The position numbers and the translations under genes were made by a program. Of a DNA stretch of 7,568 bases, positions 5,654 through 7,568 are shown piece by piece; positions within the stretch are counted from its first letter, which is position 1, and the number at the start of each line of letters is the position of its first letter. This stretch comes from UBA7236 sp035439505 (GTDB lineage Bacteria; Bacteroidota; Bacteroidia; Chitinophagales; BACL12), in assembly GCA_035439505.1 (NCBI GenBank), contig DAORKJ010000142.1, forward strand, positions 1 to 7,568, written 5' to 3'. The notes beneath the pieces were generated by a model that saw only the letters and a program-made list of their open reading frames with translations, was not told where the DNA came from and made no database searches.

Positions 5654-6610
5654 ATGAAAATAGGTATTATGTTAATATGCTATTTTTATTACAATCTTAC
5701 ATATAGTCAGCAAGCTACCGATACCACACAGTTTCGGAACCCTGAAAATTATAATCTCGCCCTTCAACATTATTTAAATCAAATTGCTGTTGATACTATT
5801 CATCAAAATAATTACTACCAAGCAGCCTGTTATTACGCTTTGCTTAAAAATCAGGAGTTGGCATTTCCCTATTTGAAAAATGCCATTGTTAAAGGTGCCA
5901 GAGGTGAAGATGTAATTACTGATACAGATTTTAATATATTAAAAGAAGATACGACGAAATGGAGAGAAATTGAGAAATTATTACAACTTCAATATGCACA
6001 ACGTAATCCCGGCATCACAAAATTAGATTTGGGATATGAACTATGGATGATGTGGATTGAAGACCAACGTTATCGGACATTTAAAAAAAATAATAAATTA
6101 AATGAAAAATCCATAACTGATATTGAGCTTCATGATGCTCATTTATCTAGATTAAACGACCTGATTGAATCCTTCGGCTGGCCAAAATATAGCGAAGTAG
6201 GAAGCGAAGGTGGTGATGCAGTTTTTTTTATTTTCCAGCACGACAGAGCTGAATCTATGAAGGAGATATTACCCTTATTCATCGCTGCTGCCAAAGAGGG
6301 TGAAGCAGACTTAACAAAAGCCGCTATGATGATTGACCGTTATTTGTCCTACACGGAAAACGTTCAACTTTACGGCACACAAGCGCATCGCACAATTAAA
6401 CCGGGACAGGATAGAAATGATATACCTTTACAATTATATCCCATTGCAGACGAAGAAAATTTAATTAGTAGACGAAATGCAATAGGGATGGGCGATTTTT
6501 TAGAAAATTGTAATAGGTTGGGTGTAACGTATACGCCAATAAATGATAGAACAGATTATGTTTTTATTGAGATCAAAAAAAAGTGGATAAAAGCGGGTTA
6601 TTTACTTTAA
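5654..6610 (+). CDS. exported DUF6624-like protein with TPR-like N-terminus
   Basis: 318 residues from the ATG at 5654, which gives a compact signal peptide (MKIGIML, aromatic core, likely cleavage near TYSQ). The in-frame ATG at 5627 adds nine residues (MSPLIKRFT) and is also possible; neither has a ribosome site. Residues about 32-110 (ATG 5654 numbering) look like TPR-type helices (YNLALQHYL, YYQAACYYALL, AFPYLKNAI). The C-terminal half carries the pattern I associate with DUF6624: a helix, GWP, GSEGGDA, the QHD triplet (residues 195-197), an aspartate-arginine pair and QLYGTQ (238-243). The biochemical role of DUF6624 is not known to me; conserved His/Asp/Gln residues could suggest an active or binding site. 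It directly follows the esterase-like gene, suggesting cotranscription and a shared envelope job. The end is followed by a convergent gap. Confidence 0.75.
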   Translation: MKIGIMLICYFYYNLTYSQQATDTTQFRNPENYNLALQHYLNQIAVDTIHQNNYYQAACYYALLKNQELAFPYLKNAIVKGARGEDVITDTDFNILKEDTTKWREIEKLLQLQYAQRNPGITKLDLGYELWMMWIEDQRYRTFKKNNKLNEKSITDIELHDAHLSRLNDLIESFGWPKYSEVGSEGGDAVFFIFQHDRAESMKEILPLFIAAAKEGEADLTKAAMMIDRYLSYTENVQLYGTQAHRTIKPGQDRNDIPLQLYPIADEENLISRRNAIGMGDFLENCNRLGVTYTPINDRTDYVFIEIKKKWIKAGYLL

Positions 6611-6682
6611 AATCACTATCAAACGTTGCAGTAAAAAGATGAGCAAATTCAATTACATCCAAGTTCTCGAAATGGTGTCAAT

Positions 6683-6723
6683 TGTCAGGATGCTCAACGA
6701 CAACCCGTTGTTAATGCATGACA
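6683..6723. terminator. imperfect hairpin between convergent genes
   Basis: TGTC (6683-6686), ATGC (6690-6693) and CAACG (6695-6699) pair with CGTTG (6706-6710), GCAT (6716-6719) and GACA (6720-6723) around a six-base loop. That is 13 base pairs with small bulges. It ends exactly at the stop codon of the minus-strand lipoprotein and lies about 70 bases after the stop of the plus-strand gene. It is therefore placed to terminate both transcripts. A run of T follows only weakly on the plus strand (ATTAATCAATTTT), so it is not a textbook intrinsic terminator. Confidence 0.35.
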
Positions 6724-7191
6724 TTAATCAATTTTAGTTGCAATAGCAGTGCCGTTTAGCCCAATGGGTGCCATTAAACTCCAGTCATAGTAGGAGCTGT
6801 AAATTTCTAAAATAAATTGACCGTCTACTACATTGCCAAAGGCCTGATAACCATGCGCACTTGCCCCTCCGGCATAGGTATTGTAATAGGGTACACAAAT
6901 ACTATCATTCTCAATATAAGTATGCATGGGAATGTCGTCAAAAAACTTAAAATTGGTTAATAGTAAATCTCCATTTTCATCTTCTGTTAATTCACAAGTG
7001 TTGTCAATCGATGAAACAGTATTATAATTCCATCCATTTGTGTCCAGATAAGGGTACAGGTAGGTGTATTCAATTTTGTAGTTGCCTAAATATTGGGCAT
7101 TTAAATCCACTTCAATTGTTTTTTCGCAACTGCCGGAAACCAATAAAATAGTTCCAACAGTGATAATTAGGGTAAAAAAATTGGCTTTCAT
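6724..7191 (-). CDS. small lipoprotein of unknown function
   Basis: 155 residues from the ATG at 7191. The frame stays open to an ATG at 7284, but that start lies upstream of a strong promoter match and would bury the signal peptide, so 7191 is chosen. Residues 1-21 form a lipoprotein signal (MKANFFTLIITVGTILLV) ending in SGSC with Cys22 as the lipidated residue. The mature part is rich in alternating aromatic and polar residues (YLGNYKIEYTYLYP, DLLLTNFKFFDD, QFILEIYSSYYDW) and in Tyr/Asn/Gly. This points to a small beta-barrel or beta-sandwich, as in many 140-160-residue Bacteroidota lipoproteins. I do not recognise a named family or catalytic motif. CEK directly after the lipid site may bear on surface export but is not a clear signal. 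It is transcribed alone and converges on the DUF6624-like gene. Confidence 0.75.
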   Translation of the reverse strand: MKANFFTLIITVGTILLVSGSCEKTIEVDLNAQYLGNYKIEYTYLYPYLDTNGWNYNTVSSIDNTCELTEDENGDLLLTNFKFFDDIPMHTYIENDSICVPYYNTYAGGASAHGYQAFGNVVDGQFILEIYSSYYDWSLMAPIGLNGTAIATKID

Positions 7192-7220
7192 GACGAGTAA
7201 TAATTGGGTGATTATTAATC

Positions 7221-7251
7221 CAAATATATTTATTGCACGGCAAATAAGCAA
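7221..7251 (-). promoter_or_regulatory. promoter of the small lipoprotein gene
   Basis: On the minus strand TTG (7251-7249) is followed after 20 bases by TATATTTG (7228-7221), an exact match to the Bacteroidota -33/-7 pattern TTG-N17-23-TAnnTTTG. The predicted transcript start is near 7215, leaving a leader of about 24 bases to the ATG at 7191. This is the best promoter in the window and supports the shorter start. Confidence 0.6.
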
Positions 7252-7568
7252 GTTAGTATAAAAAAAATGACAATTCAAAAACAATTTAGGGGCAGTTTAT
7301 TCAACAACTAAATGCTACAAACAGACAACCACAAAAAGTATGATTAATTTATCAGCCAATGAACAAAATTGACGGCAATGATAATGTTATACAATACATC
7401 CCATTCGATGCTATTATTCCAATGAACCCACAATCCACAAATAAAAACAACCCCAAAATCGCAAACTCCGGCCTCATTGTTTTACGCTAGTGCAGCTTAC
7501 AACAAGAAAGCACCGAAGCGAAAAATTATTTATCTATCGAACAACTAAGCAGACTCAGCGCTACGCAA
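7252..7568. other. right-edge region with no assignable gene
   Basis: About 317 bases upstream of the lipoprotein promoter. Overlapping short frames are open but none is recognised: a plus-strand ATG frame of 43 codons (7359-7490); the codon-aligned opposite frame (45 sense codons, 7347-7481) with several Trp (GLWVHWNN, NFVHWLIN) but no ATG; and a 42-codon minus ATG frame beginning MRPEFAILG. After the TAG at 7488-7490 the plus frame stays open to the window edge (26 codons, including YLSIEQLSRLS). The plus strand here is markedly C-rich and G-poor compared with the rest. It could be a decayed gene, part of a dispersed repeat or the upstream region of a gene beyond the edge. Confidence 0.4.

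Noticed and set aside
1..7568. CRISPR array, tRNA/rRNA, insertion sequence, phage or toxin-antitoxin genes
   Set aside because: No regularly spaced repeats, cloverleaf, transposase motifs, terminal inverted repeats or paired small genes of those types were found on either strand.

Overview
This is an AT-rich, single-genome-style window that looks chromosomal and most likely comes from a member of the Bacteroidota (Chitinophagales, Saprospirales or Sphingobacteriales are plausible). The reasons are: exact matches to the Bacteroidota -7 promoter box TAnnTTTG ahead of several genes, little or no Shine-Dalgarno sequence before start codons, two small Bacteroidota-style lipoproteins, a membrane-anchored regulator with a C-terminal OmpR-type winged helix, and a DUF6624-like protein. 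No rRNA, tRNA, CRISPR array, transposase or phage gene was seen.

Layout. At the left edge (9-848, minus) is a complete alpha/beta hydrolase. A 684-bp stretch without a convincing gene (849-1532) follows. Next is a divergent pair: on the minus strand a one-component membrane regulator (1533-2414), and on the plus strand a run of three exported-protein genes. These are a TPR/S41-peptidase lipoprotein (2545-4314), an exported erythromycin-esterase-superfamily enzyme (4459-5604) and an exported DUF6624-like protein with a TPR-like N-terminus (5654-6610). A short convergent gap containing a hairpin separates this run from a small lipoprotein on the minus strand (6724-7191). That gene has the best promoter in the window. 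The last ~300 bp hold no gene I can assign, only short open frames.

How the parts may work together. The point of most interest is the 130-bp divergent promoter between the regulator and the S41 lipoprotein. It contains three consecutive 10-bp direct repeats (TTTACACTAA, TTTACATTAA, GTTACCTTGA), the architecture expected for side-by-side binding of OmpR/PhoB winged helices, plus an inverted repeat and an 11-bp direct repeat. A second TTTACA-containing inverted repeat lies just upstream of the esterase-like gene. A reasonable but unproven model is that the regulator senses something in the periplasm and controls itself and the divergent set of envelope hydrolases. Its sensor half is periplasmic, carries three cysteines, and is joined through one membrane span to the DNA-binding domain. 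What it senses, and the substrates of the hydrolases, cannot be read from the sequence.
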